A stretch of 64,000 nt of DNA from an uncultured Clostridia bacterium (GCA_949878885.1 CATLBN010000001.1:1-64000); one strand, 5' to 3'. Positions 1 through 8,285 are shown, numbered from the stretch's first letter. Program-made: numbers and translations. The notes: a model not told the origin generated them from the sequence alone.

Positions 1-1959
1 GCAAGCGGCAACGAGCCTACGGAAGACGGCGCGCTTAAATGGTCATACGACGGAAGCAAGGGCGAACGCGGACCGGTGGCAAGCGCAAGCTGGGAGAGTA
101 TGAGCTTCGGGGAGAACTCCGCAAACAGAATAATCGTAAGCGGCAGAGCTAAAGCGGTAGGCAAATACGAAGCAGTGGCGCAGCTTGATTACAGCGTGGC
201 GGAGAATACGAACTTCAAGCTTGAAAACGCAGTAAAGAGCTATGAAATAATCCCTTATACGATAACGGTAAACTGGATAGGTAACGAAGACGCGGAACCG
301 GACAGCGAGCTGTACGGAGCGTTTGCGTGGGAGTACGACGGAGCGCAGCACGCGCCGAGAGCAAAGTATATGCTTTGGGACGGTGAGCACGAAGCGGAGA
401 TATCCGGAGCGCGATCCAATGCCGGCACGGGATATATCGCGTATGTAAAACTGCCTTCGAACTGTGTGTTTAACGAAATCGGCGGAAAGTCTGTAGGCGA
501 AAAGAGCTTTGAAATCCGCAAGAAAGTAGTGGAAAACATAGTATGGTACGATAAGGAATACGAAGATTATTCGTCGGCGCAGGCTATAACGGATAAAAAC
601 GGCGAGTACTTCTACGAATACGACGGCAAGAGCCATATGCCCGGCGCGGTAGTAGAGGGCATAACCGGCGAAGCAGGAAAGCTTGTTGTAACGGGCGTAA
701 GAATAAACGCAGGCACGGGCTATAAAGCTGTAGCGGCGTTAAAGGATTCAAGCAATTACGAGCTGGGAGCAAACGCAAACTTAGAGTACGAGTTCGGAAT
801 ATCCGAAAAAACGGTATGGATAAAGTGGCTTGGCGAAAACGGCTCGTTAACGGACTTTGAATGGGAGTACAGCGGCGGATTTATCTGCCCTACGGCGGTA
901 TTGTGCGACAAGGACGGAAATAAAATAGGCCTTGACGGAGAAATAACCTCAGGGGACGGAATAAGCGTAACGGTAACCGGCGGCAAGATAACCGCAGGCA
1001 CGTACGTAGCGGAAGCTCACGATACGTTCGGAAACTTTGTGTTTGCGGAACAGGGCAACAGCGTAACGCGCAGATACACCATAAAGCCTATAAGCTTAGG
1101 AAACGACTTTGAGTGGACGTACGACAGTACAAACTGCACAAAGACCGAAGCGGACGGAGTAACGGTGTTAACGGATACTTACGAGTACGAATACAACGGC
1201 AAAACGCAGCAGCCGCTTGCGAAATCCGGACTTGTAAAGTTTGCGTACGCAATAACCAACGCCAAGGGCGAAGCGGTACACGCAATAATAAACGTAGGCG
1301 AGTACACAGTAAGGATAACGTCATCCGACAAGAGCTATACAATCCCCAACGCCGAGATAAAAGTAATAATCACGGCAAAGGAAGTAAACGCTATATGGAG
1401 CGGATTGTCTCTTGAATACAACGGCAAAGCGCAGAAGCCTAGCGCGTATTACAAAGACGTAAACGGCCAAAGCGTAGCATTGGAAGTTGAAGGCGAACAG
1501 ACGGCGGCAGGCAGTTATACTGCAACGGCAAAGCTTGCAAAGGGCAATTACGTGCTTGTAGCGGGCGCGGACGAAACGGCAGCCGACGACGGAGTAACAA
1601 TATCTCTTGAACGCGCGTTTGAGATAACCGCAAAAACCACGGTAGACGTGGTATGGGACAGCGAAAACGGCAAGTGGGTAGATAAGAACAGCGGCAGCGA
1701 AATAACGCCTCCGCCCGCGCAAACCGCCGCAAGAGCCGTTGAAGAAGAAATTGCAGACAGCAAAGCTGTGGAAGCAGTTGAAGAAGTTTACGGCGTGCAG
1801 ACGCATACGGCATTATTGCCGAAGGCTGTAAAGGCTGATACCACGCAATACGTTGCGGAAACCGAACGCAAAAACCGCAAAACCGCAGAATGCGTTAATC
1901 CTCTTAAACAGCATTACGAACCTGCTAAAAAACGCTTAAACTCTTATTTGGACATTTAA
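1..1959 (+). CDS. Large repetitive surface protein, 5' end outside window
   Basis: The frame is open from base 1 to the TAA at 1957-1959 (652 codons visible), so the start lies upstream. The product consists of repeated modules of about 80-100 residues. Each contains a 'W-x-Y-D/N-G-K-x-x-x-P' core (for example EYDGKSHMPGA, EYNGKTQQPLA, EYNGKAQKPSA) followed by an 'I-N-A-G-T-G-Y-x-A' strand. This pattern resembles MBG-like/Ig-like beta modules of cell-surface adhesins. The last ~100 residues are Ala/Glu/Lys rich, with no membrane anchor or LPxTG motif. Codon choice (GTA, ATA, ACG, GCG, AAG) and visibly higher GC differ from the similar protein at 36142-39189, which may point to a separate origin. 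Adhesion or matrix function is inferred from the repeat type only. Confidence 0.75.
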   Translation, partial: ASGNEPTEDGALKWSYDGSKGERGPVASASWESMSFGENSANRIIVSGRAKAVGKYEAVAQLDYSVAENTNFKLENAVKSYEIIPYTITVNWIGNEDAEPDSELYGAFAWEYDGAQHAPRAKYMLWDGEHEAEISGARSNAGTGYIAYVKLPSNCVFNEIGGKSVGEKSFEIRKKVVENIVWYDKEYEDYSSAQAITDKNGEYFYEYDGKSHMPGAVVEGITGEAGKLVVTGVRINAGTGYKAVAALKDSSNYELGANANLEYEFGISEKTVWIKWLGENGSLTDFEWEYSGGFICPTAVLCDKDGNKIGLDGEITSGDGISVTVTGGKITAGTYVAEAHDTFGNFVFAEQGNSVTRRYTIKPISLGNDFEWTYDSTNCTKTEADGVTVLTDTYEYEYNGKTQQPLAKSGLVKFAYAITNAKGEAVHAIINVGEYTVRITSSDKSYTIPNAEIKVIITAKEVNAIWSGLSLEYNGKAQKPSAYYKDVNGQSVALEVEGEQTAAGSYTATAKLAKGNYVLVAGADETAADDGVTISLERAFEITAKTTVDVVWDSENGKWVDKNSGSEITPPPAQTAARAVEEEIADSKAVEAVEEVYGVQTHTALLPKAVKADTTQYVAETERKNRKTAECVNPLKQHYEPAKKRLNSYLDI

Positions 1960-1983
1960 TTATTATTTGTTCATTACAATTTT

Positions 1984-2010
1984 AAAGCCGCGGGCTAAGC
2001 CCGCGGCTTT
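1984..2010 (+). terminator. Rho-independent terminator
   Basis: An 11-bp GC-rich stem (AAGCCGCGGGC/GCCCGCGGCTT) with a 3-nt loop follows the stop of the surface protein by 24 nt and ends in a short T run. Confidence 0.8.
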
Positions 2011-2034
2011 CTTATTACGGTTTAATATAATAAT

Positions 2035-2064
2035 AAGCCACGAACAATATTGTTCGTGGCTTTT
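2035..2064 (-). terminator. Perfect palindromic terminator, possibly bidirectional
   Basis: A 28-bp perfect palindrome (each arm AAGCCACGAACAAT) lies 12 nt beyond the stop of the minus-strand NYN gene. It is flanked by TTTT on the plus side and an AT-rich tract on the other, so it can end transcription from either direction. Confidence 0.65.
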
Positions 2065-2074
2065 AGCTGAAATT

Positions 2075-2812
2075 TTAAGCTATGCGTTCTATTCTGTCTT
2101 TTTTATCGCCGAGTTTAAGTGTGTATTGTTCATTTAAAAAATGATTTTGCGTAAAAGTGTTTTTTAAAAAACCTCCAAGCGATTTGCCATAATCAAAACC
2201 GTTCTCTTTAAGTATTGGACCGAGTTCAGCAAGAAGACAACAGCCGTTATTTTTAAACAAATCCTCGATGCAGACAATAAGTTTACATATGTTGAAATTG
2301 TTGGATTCAGTATTATGTAAATCGTTCTGCGGCGTTGCGGTTTCAATAATTTTTTTAACGGGTTCTGAATTCTTTAACAATTCCGAATAGCTATAATATT
2401 GTGCTGCCGAGTCATTTGGTTGGGTATATAGCATTATAGCGGTTTTAAAATGTTCTTCCATTATAATTTTAGCAAGCGGCGCATAATCTTTGTCGTTTGC
2501 AACTATAATAACAACTTCTATTTCCGGCTGCTCGTAAAGCTTTTTCATTACGAAGGCAGTAAGAGCTATATCGGAGGTGTTGGGGTCGGGTTTGCCTTTT
2601 TGTCTATCCATCCCAGGTATGTAATGTGGTTGAACACCGTATTTATAATATGCATCGCGCCAGGATTGTTTTCTTTTAACAAAATCGCCAAAACTGTGCA
2701 TTTCATATAAATCGTCTTGGTTCAAATAACATTCGGCTTTGTCCTTTATAATGGGCACATAACTTTCGTCAATATTGTCAGCATCAATTATAACTAAAAC
2801 TTTAATATTCAT
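2075..2812 (-). CDS. NYN-domain nuclease-like protein with C-terminal OST-HTH/LOTUS domain
   Basis: A 245-aa protein. Residues 1-140 match the NYN (PIN-like, LabA/DUF88) fold. A first strand carries D10 and D12, D81 lies in the NTSDIALT helix, and D107/D109 lie in VANDKDY. These acidic residues form the expected metal site of single-strand RNA nucleases. Residues ~172-240 look like an OST-HTH (LOTUS) RNA-binding domain. The pairing is known in bacterial proteins of unknown biological role. The start is supported by an AAGAGGT ribosome-binding site about 8 nt upstream. It is the distal member of an AT-rich minus-strand accessory stretch. RNA cleavage is an inference from the fold; the substrate is unknown. 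Confidence 0.8.
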   Translation of the reverse strand: MNIKVLVIIDADNIDESYVPIIKDKAECYLNQDDLYEMHSFGDFVKRKQSWRDAYYKYGVQPHYIPGMDRQKGKPDPNTSDIALTAFVMKKLYEQPEIEVVIIVANDKDYAPLAKIIMEEHFKTAIMLYTQPNDSAAQYYSYSELLKNSEPVKKIIETATPQNDLHNTESNNFNICKLIVCIEDLFKNNGCCLLAELGPILKENGFDYGKSLGGFLKNTFTQNHFLNEQYTLKLGDKKDRIERIA

Positions 2813-3059
2813 AAAAATACCTCTTTAAATTATTATTGTGCCGCAATGACGGATTAAAATTTAAAGTACACACGGGAAAGTTAATTCGCAAAACTGTTAA
2901 AGATTAAGCTATTTAATACAAGTTACAAATTGGTATATATTACACGAAATTAATAAATCGTTATTTTTCGATATGAAGAATAGGTAATTTTATTAGTAAA
3001 ATCGCTTTATAATCATACCGTACATTAGCATATTTGCAATTAGTATTATTATTCTTTTT
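2813..3059. other. AT-rich intergenic stretch
   Basis: This is the proximal part of the 530-bp gap. It holds the ribosome-binding site and presumably the promoter of the NYN gene. A TTGACT with a 17-bp spacer to TAATAC on the minus strand (about 3040-3070) is a weak second promoter candidate. I see no further coding frame with a start and ribosome-binding site. Confidence 0.4.
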
Positions 3060-3224
3060 CTTTTAAGTCAAGCCGTTAATTCAAAACGATTGTAGATTTG
3101 ATTTGAATATACCGCCGTTTAATTGCGAAATTTGCCAAAACCTCCTCAACGGCATCTTTTCGCAAAATGTAGGTTGAAAATTTAATTCCGCCGAGGGCAC
3201 GACTGAATTAAAAATTTTCAGCTA
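3060..3224 (-). ncRNA. Candidate structured transcript or leader of unknown function
   Basis: Downstream of a consensus promoter (3231-3259, minus) the sequence is more GC-rich than its surroundings. It can form a stem between two AT-rich arms (about 3170-3186 and 3204-3220) enclosing a loop with GTGCCCTCGGC. It then holds an embedded AGGAGG. Two short frames are open: one of 24 codons from ATG at 3155 to 3081 with no ribosome-binding site, and one of 43 codons without ATG (3079-3207) whose composition looks protein-like. A small RNA, a decayed gene or a tiny peptide are all possible; I recognise no known RNA family. Confidence 0.3.
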
Positions 3225-3230
3225 TGCGGC

Positions 3231-3259
3231 ATTATATTAATAATAAATAAATTTGTCAA
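3231..3259 (-). promoter_or_regulatory. Consensus sigma-A promoter with no annotated gene
   Basis: On the minus strand, TTGACA (3259-3254), a 17-bp spacer and TATAAT (3236-3231) match the housekeeping consensus exactly. The nearest protein gene downstream on this strand (NYN, start 2812) is over 400 bp away, so the promoter more likely serves the candidate transcript at 3060-3224. Confidence 0.75.
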
Positions 3260-3314
3260 TAGTTTTAATAAAAAATATAAGAAAAAAATTTGATAAAGAT
3301 TTTTCATTCAAAAC

Positions 3315-3347
3315 AAAAAAACCGCATATAAATTATGCGGTTTTTTT
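3315..3347 (-). terminator. Terminator of the 269-aa lipoprotein gene
   Basis: A hairpin (ACCGCATA with TATGCGGT and an AT-rich loop) is flanked by A7 and T7 just past the stop on the minus strand. Confidence 0.8.
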
Positions 3348-3352
3348 ATCAG

Positions 3353-4162
3353 TTAATTGATAATTTTTAAACAGCTTAACAATAATTCGGCTAAATCGCC
3401 TCTTAAAGTATAATAAGTGTTTTCGTAACAAATATCAGTCAAGGCACAATCGCTACGCACGCGCATAGAAAGCGTATAGGAAGAAGTTTGGGTAAAAACA
3501 GTTACTTGATAGCTATAATACTCGGAATAATAATTGGGATATCCAAAATATGTTTCTTTAAGAAAATTAGCGGTTTTATAACCGTTTAAAAATTTTTCTA
3601 TAAATTTTTTGTTGGTTAATTCAAAATCGGATAAATTTATTTTAATTATTTCGTCAACAGTTAACTCTGCAATTTCAGGGAAAGCGTCTTTTAAAAACAT
3701 TGCTCGCTGATTGCTTTTGGGCATTGCATTGTTTTCTGTTAAATAATAAGTTACGTTGCCGTCTGAAAGATAGAAGCTATACTGTACGCCTATTAAAACA
3801 GCAAACTTTCTGCAACTGCCCGTTAACGTAACGCCATTTTCAAGATTTACGGTTATTTCTCTTGAATTGCCGCGGCGCTTTTCCGTAAACGTTCCGTTTT
3901 CAACGTCGCCGTTTATATGGGTTATTGTCATACTACCGTCATTTTCAAATTTAAAAACCAAATAATCGGTCGATAATAATTCATTTTTATAACATTCTTC
4001 TGAACGAGTATAGTAATATATTTCATCTTCAACTATGCTTTCTAAATACCAAAATTCAATTTCGGATGGAGAAAATGAACAGGAACTCAGCGCAAAGCAA
4101 GAAAAAACCGAAATAATAATTAAAGGAAGTATTAAAATTAATTGTTTAACTTTTATTTTCAT
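3353..4162 (-). CDS. Putative lipoprotein of unknown function
   Basis: A 269-aa protein with a charged N-terminus (MKIKVKQ), a hydrophobic stretch and a lipobox LSSC ending at C28, so it should be lipidated by Lgt (encoded at 25953) and anchored on the outer face of the membrane. The rest is mainly beta-like with no family I recognise. The start codon is unusual: no ribosome-binding site precedes it, and a promoter (TTGTAA, 17 bp, TATTAT) ends only 6 nt before the ATG, implying a leaderless mRNA. A second, unrelated lipoprotein lies at 6807-7646. Confidence 0.75.
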   Translation of the reverse strand: MKIKVKQLILILPLIIISVFSCFALSSCSFSPSEIEFWYLESIVEDEIYYYTRSEECYKNELLSTDYLVFKFENDGSMTITHINGDVENGTFTEKRRGNSREITVNLENGVTLTGSCRKFAVLIGVQYSFYLSDGNVTYYLTENNAMPKSNQRAMFLKDAFPEIAELTVDEIIKINLSDFELTNKKFIEKFLNGYKTANFLKETYFGYPNYYSEYYSYQVTVFTQTSSYTLSMRVRSDCALTDICYENTYYTLRGDLAELLLSCLKIIN

Positions 4163-4168
4163 AACAAA

Positions 4169-4197
4169 ATAATATCATACAATTCTTTAAATTACAA
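4169..4197 (-). promoter_or_regulatory. Promoter giving a leaderless lipoprotein mRNA
   Basis: TTGTAA (4197-4192), 17-bp spacer and TATTAT (4174-4169) are on the minus strand; the ATG begins at 4162, 6 nt after the -10 box. Confidence 0.6.
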
Positions 4198-4277
4198 TAA
4201 TAAAAATAAAAAATACGGTATTTTTATAAAAAACCAGTCTAACCGATGAAAAGTCAGCCCGGATTAGTTTTTTATTT

Positions 4278-4350
4278 AAAATACACAATAAAGGCTAACC
4301 CGTTTCCTAATAGAAATAGGTTAGCCTTTAAATTAGTTTGGCGAACTCAC
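4278..4350 (-). repeat. Hairpin element, copy 1 of 2
   Basis: The hairpin arms AAAGGCTAACC and GGTTAGCCTTT lie within about 70 bp that resemble 6707-6797: shared AAAAT-A-ACAATAA left flank, shared CTAAT loop, shared TTTGG-GA right flank. The stem bases differ but pairing is kept. It lies between the kinase stop (4418) and the next gene, so it can act as the kinase terminator. Confidence 0.6.
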
Positions 4351-4417
4351 AGAAACCTCAACAAAACAATTTAAATATTATATGTTTTTTAAAATGTTAC
4401 TGTTTACAAAATTAGAA

Positions 4418-6673
4418 TTAATAAAATTTTTGTATTGTTGATACAAGTTTGTCTAGGCTTAAATTATTGCTGGTATAATCCTTATATATTTGTCTCCCTG
4501 TTCTCAAATAGTCAAGCCATCCTTCCAATGACTCCCTGTAACATTCGTCTAAAAAGGAAAGCGATGAATATTTTCCCACGTAATTATTCCCGGCATCCCA
4601 GCTCTCTAACCGTACAGGATAAAAGTATCTTTCACAAATATTTTGAATAATTTTTGCATAGCCGTTCTCATCGATTACAAGCTGGTTATTAACTCTGTCG
4701 TCGGCATTTTGCATGAGTATCTTAATTTCATCCTTTGTAAACAGGTGTAAAGGTTTTCCGCTTCGTTTAAGGTTAACATCAAAAAATACGCCAAAAGTTG
4801 GGAACTGAAGACCTTGTTTTTGTGCTATTTGTCTAAGCCGTTCGCTGCAATCATTTTGTAACTTAATTGCAAGCTCCCTGTTGTGTAAAATAAAGGCTTC
4901 ATCAATATTTTCATCAGTAAGGGGCTTTAAACTCCCGTCTTTACAAAGATAAATTTGTTGTGGCTGAGGAGCAAAAATATGTACACTTTCGTAATTATAA
5001 TTGAACGAAAAGCAAATATTTCCTGCTTTGTCTGGCTTCAGCAAGTCTGAAAAGTCAAAGTCTGTGTAGTTTGTTTTAAAGTAGTTCTGTGAAGTATTAT
5101 CTGATTTTTTGCGGTCAAAGTTCGTAGGTGATTTGGTAGAAAAAAATTTAAGATGTTTTGTAATTTGTTCGATTAAAGATGAATCTTCTGGATCATGCTG
5201 TATGGATTTTAGCGTTTCCATACATTCGGTGAATTCGGAAAAATTAACACGTGAATGGCGTCCGTCGTATGTCGCTCCTATGTGATTATATACGCTGTTT
5301 TTCAAAACAATTAAAAAGTTGCCATTAAAGTATCTACGGACAAGTTTGGAACCATTCGGTAATGGTAAGCCAGTTTCATAATCATAGACGCCATAATCCG
5401 CATACTGTGCCGAAACGTAATGGGAGGGATAATCTTCAACTAAATATTCATATCCGCATTCTGTATCCCCAAGAATGGGATGTAGTTTTTCTGTTTCGAT
5501 ATAGAAGTAGTTCCAAGAATCTTCGTTTTTAAATGATATAAAATGCAAGTGTTTTGGTTTAATAATATTTAATCCATAAAAACTATCTATTAGATAAATA
5601 CATCCGGATTCATTTGCAAATTCCGCATCTCTAAAATCTAAACCTCCGCCGCTAGGGAAAAACATGTGGGTATTTGCTGAAATTGTTGTCACAATTTTGA
5701 GTACATTTACAATTTGATCGAGGTTATCCCATGAGCTTCTTGATGGAACATTTTGCCCAAAGAGAAGTTTCGTGAGATAAGCCCATTCACTTTCCTGTGC
5801 TTTCTTGTAGTCGGATTTAACTTCCAGCCATTTTTTCAGAGCATTTTTAAATTCTAATATAGACGGGCGCTGTTTAGGATCGTTATTTGTTGCAACGCTT
5901 AAAAGTTCATCAAGTTCAGCTAAGTGGACGTTTTTTAATTTTTCAACAAAACGCAAACTGTGACTTTTATCTAAAATGTTGTATGGGCCATCGAATCCTT
6001 TTTCAATTCCACTTAAAAGTATCCACATTGTTTTTGCGAGCGAATAAATGTCCGCAGGTTCGCCGTCTGCATGTTTTGGATCTCGTCTCATCTCTGGTGC
6101 CATTGTAAAAATTGGTCCCAAAGCCTTCCCGCCAGTAAGATCATCCGTCCTATCAGGAAAGTCCACTAACCCGAAATCACTTAAACAATATCTGTTGTTG
6201 TAAATGAGAATATTGTTTGGCTTGATGTCGCGGTGAGTAATTTTTTCTGCGTGAAGACTTGACAAGGTTTCGGCAAGATCTATAATGCCTTTAACAATAT
6301 CGTCTATCTTGGTGGAATTTGAAACATAATCCGTAATTGGGACCGCAATGGGCATAACGTACCATAATTCCGTTTTAGAATAATCGAGTATAGGTAGAAT
6401 CCCAACAACGGAAGATTTTTTGCTCATAATTTCAATTTCATGTAAAAAACGACCCTCTTTTTCTTTGATGTAACGGGGCTGCTTATGTTTTTTGAATGAA
6501 TTAGGGTTGTGTTTAAGCTCTTTTAGGGCGTAATGTTTTCGAGTAGTTTTTTCTATAACTTCGCAAACATTCGCGTTTCCGCCATGACCCAAATATTTAA
6601 CACATTCATATTTGCAAGTCCATCCATTATTTTGCCGCTTGCACTTTTTGCATTCCTTTGATTGTTTTTCCAT
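4418..6673 (-). CDS. Hanks-type Ser/Thr protein kinase with large unknown C-terminal region
   Basis: A 751-aa protein. Residues ~25-295 form an apparently complete protein kinase: Gly loop LGHGGNANV (28-36), ATP lysine K51, helix-C E79, catalytic HRDIKPNN with D149, DFG at 166-168, and APE at 192-194. In front lies a short Cys cluster (C8, C11, C20, C24) that could bind zinc. The ~455 residues after the kinase show no transmembrane helix or PASTA repeats, so this is not the usual PrkC/Stk1 cell-wall sensor. No phosphatase gene is adjacent. The start is supported by AAAGAGGT upstream. The AT-rich accessory context suggests an acquired gene; signalling or defence roles are only possibilities. 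Confidence 0.85.
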   Translation of the reverse strand: MEKQSKECKKCKRQNNGWTCKYECVKYLGHGGNANVCEVIEKTTRKHYALKELKHNPNSFKKHKQPRYIKEKEGRFLHEIEIMSKKSSVVGILPILDYSKTELWYVMPIAVPITDYVSNSTKIDDIVKGIIDLAETLSSLHAEKITHRDIKPNNILIYNNRYCLSDFGLVDFPDRTDDLTGGKALGPIFTMAPEMRRDPKHADGEPADIYSLAKTMWILLSGIEKGFDGPYNILDKSHSLRFVEKLKNVHLAELDELLSVATNNDPKQRPSILEFKNALKKWLEVKSDYKKAQESEWAYLTKLLFGQNVPSRSSWDNLDQIVNVLKIVTTISANTHMFFPSGGGLDFRDAEFANESGCIYLIDSFYGLNIIKPKHLHFISFKNEDSWNYFYIETEKLHPILGDTECGYEYLVEDYPSHYVSAQYADYGVYDYETGLPLPNGSKLVRRYFNGNFLIVLKNSVYNHIGATYDGRHSRVNFSEFTECMETLKSIQHDPEDSSLIEQITKHLKFFSTKSPTNFDRKKSDNTSQNYFKTNYTDFDFSDLLKPDKAGNICFSFNYNYESVHIFAPQPQQIYLCKDGSLKPLTDENIDEAFILHNRELAIKLQNDCSERLRQIAQKQGLQFPTFGVFFDVNLKRSGKPLHLFTKDEIKILMQNADDRVNNQLVIDENGYAKIIQNICERYFYPVRLESWDAGNNYVGKYSSLSFLDECYRESLEGWLDYLRTGRQIYKDYTSNNLSLDKLVSTIQKFY

Positions 6674-6706
6674 TTATGTAACCTCTTTCGTTATAATGCG
6701 TCTAAC

Positions 6707-6797
6707 AAAATATACAATAAAAGCGAATCCGTCTCCTAATGGAAACGGGTTCGCCTTTAACTTGTTTGGTGACCCTGCACCCAAGAAAGTCGAACCT
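6707..6797 (-). repeat. Hairpin element, copy 2 of 2, with tRNA-3'-end-like flank
   Basis: A hairpin (AAAGCGAATCCGT with ACGGGTTCGCCTTT, one mismatch) is followed by TTTGGTGACCC and, after ~18 nt, TCGAACC. That order resembles the 3' end of the tRNA-Glu gene at 7918 (TTGGTGACCC...TCGAACCC). It is related to 4278-4350 by common flanks and loop. It lies between the 279-aa lipoprotein and the kinase, both minus strand, so it may terminate the lipoprotein mRNA. Confidence 0.55.
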
Positions 6798-6806
6798 ATA
6801 AAATGG

Positions 6807-7646
6807 TTAAATATAATAAATAGTCAAATAGTAGTTATGCCAAAGCCCAAAAGCAAATTCGGTATAAGTCGAAGATGAGATGTTACTCTCACTCAACGAC
6901 GGGCGCGTCAAATAATAAGATGTTGAATTATAATTTTGAAATATGTGCCACATTACCACCAATTTACCCTTTCTCGTAGTAACGTGAGCTTTATATTGAT
7001 AAGCCGCCAACTCATTTTCGGTTATGCCTGTTGTGTAATATCTTTCAGCAAAATTTTTGCTATCAAAAAGATAAAAATACTCACAATCGGCAAAATCAGA
7101 ACTCAATAAATTTAAAAGAGCAGTATTATCGTCAACAGTAATTTTTTCTTCACTGACACTTTCGATATCCGTAAGCTCAATAACCTTATAAATTACACCG
7201 ACTTCGGTATCAAACGCCCCTTTCTCAGTAGCGATAGCGGTTATTTTTTCGTTAAGTTTGTCGTTTGTAGAAAGAACATAACGATTATTATCGACATTTA
7301 TTCCGTTTAATGAAATTCCGTAAGAGTTTGCGCCTTGGCGTATCGTAAACGAAGTGTTGTTGCCAGGTGCAGGCGGTTCATTACCAAAATTAGTAAGTTT
7401 AGCGGTAAGTACCAAATTAACTATTTCGTCTATATTGCTTTTATCTTCAATAGTAAACTGAAAGCCGCCCTTTTTTCCGTTCTCGAACGAAACGTCTATT
7501 TTATCGCCACCCGATTGCATATCCGCATAGTATTCAATATCAGTTATTGAATTTATTTGATTAGCCTTATCAGTACAGCCAGCAAACGCAAATAATGCTA
7601 TACAATTAATAGCCGATAATAAAAGCGCTAAAACCGTTTTTTTCAT
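6807..7646 (-). CDS. Putative lipoprotein of unknown function
   Basis: A 279-aa protein beginning MKKTVLALLL with a lipobox (AGC, C24), so it is predicted to be an exported lipid-anchored protein. The start at 7646 is chosen because AAGGGTG lies just upstream and the promoter -10 box (7669-7674) falls inside the longer open frame, which therefore cannot be translated in full. The mature part is mixed alpha/beta without a recognised domain. It has no sequence likeness that I can see to the 269-aa lipoprotein beyond the signal. Confidence 0.75.
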   Translation of the reverse strand: MKKTVLALLLSAINCIALFAFAGCTDKANQINSITDIEYYADMQSGGDKIDVSFENGKKGGFQFTIEDKSNIDEIVNLVLTAKLTNFGNEPPAPGNNTSFTIRQGANSYGISLNGINVDNNRYVLSTNDKLNEKITAIATEKGAFDTEVGVIYKVIELTDIESVSEEKITVDDNTALLNLLSSDFADCEYFYLFDSKNFAERYYTTGITENELAAYQYKAHVTTRKGKLVVMWHIFQNYNSTSYYLTRPSLSESNISSSTYTEFAFGLWHNYYLTIYYI

Positions 7647-7668
7647 ATCATTACACCCTTTTTTGACT

Positions 7669-7697
7669 AGTATATCATACGCAAGCCTTTTTAGCAA
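7669..7697 (-). promoter_or_regulatory. Promoter of the 279-aa lipoprotein gene
   Basis: TTGCTA (7697-7692), 17-bp spacer and TATACT (7674-7669) are on the minus strand, with the ribosome-binding site AAGGGTG between it and the ATG. Confidence 0.6.
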
Positions 7698-7870
7698 TAG
7701 TTTAATTATGATAAATACTTATTAAAATTGAAATGGCAGTTAGGCGTGAGCTTGTCTTGACAAGTAATTAAAGCGGTTTTAAGCATTGAAAAGTTAAAGC
7801 TGATATTTAATCTTAACGCATAAAGAAAAGCTGTAAAGCTTAAACTGCACGACTTAACGGCACAAAAAAA

Positions 7871-7910
7871 CAAAGCCGACTTTCCATAAATGTGAAAAGT
7901 TCGACTTTGT
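7871..7910 (-). terminator. Terminator of the tRNA operon
   Basis: A stem of AAAGCCGACTTTCC with GAAAAGTTCGACTTT (imperfect) lies directly beyond the CCA end of tRNA-Glu. It is followed by T-rich sequence on the minus strand. Confidence 0.65.
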
Positions 7911-7917
7911 TACTGAT

Positions 7918-7992
7918 TGGTGACCCGTGCGGGAATCGAACCCACGATACCACCGTGAAAGGGTGATGTCTTAACCTCTTGACCAACGGGCC
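7918..7992 (-). tRNA. tRNA-Glu (anticodon TTC)
   Basis: 75 nt including encoded CCA. The acceptor pairs GGCCCGT with ACGGGTC, the anticodon loop is CTTTCAC, and the T-arm is GTGGG/CCCGC around TTCGATT. It is the last gene of a three-tRNA operon. Confidence 0.95.
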
Positions 7993-8070
7993 TTATTGTG
8001 CGCCTAGGCTTAAAGCCTGCGCTGCGGCTAAGCCGCATATTAATTCGCTTTTAAAGCGTAATCGTTTATT

Positions 8071-8147
8071 GGTAGCGACGGGTGGATTCGAACCGCCGAC
8101 CTGCCGGGTATGAACCGGCCGCTATAGACCAACTAAGCTACGTCGCC
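8071..8147 (-). tRNA. tRNA-Met (anticodon CAT), elongator type
   Basis: 77 nt including encoded CCA. The acceptor GGCGACG pairs with CGTCGCT (one G-T), and the anticodon stem GCCGG/CCGGC encloses TTCATAC. The anticodon stem lacks the three G-C pairs of an initiator. The T-stem GGCGG/CCACC has a central C-A mismatch. A tRNA-Ile2 (lysidine-modified CAT, substrate of TilS) cannot be wholly excluded, but the loop context is Met-like. Confidence 0.85.
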
Positions 8148-8180
8148 ATTTTTCAAACGCCGCCGCGCTTGAATTAAACT

Positions 8181-8258
<78 letters not shown>

Positions 8259-8285
8259 ATATGCGCCTTGTTGCAAGGCTTTATT

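Noticed and set aside
1321-1813. Minus-strand frames opposite the first surface protein
   Set aside because: Cys/Arg/Phe-rich shadow frames without start signals.
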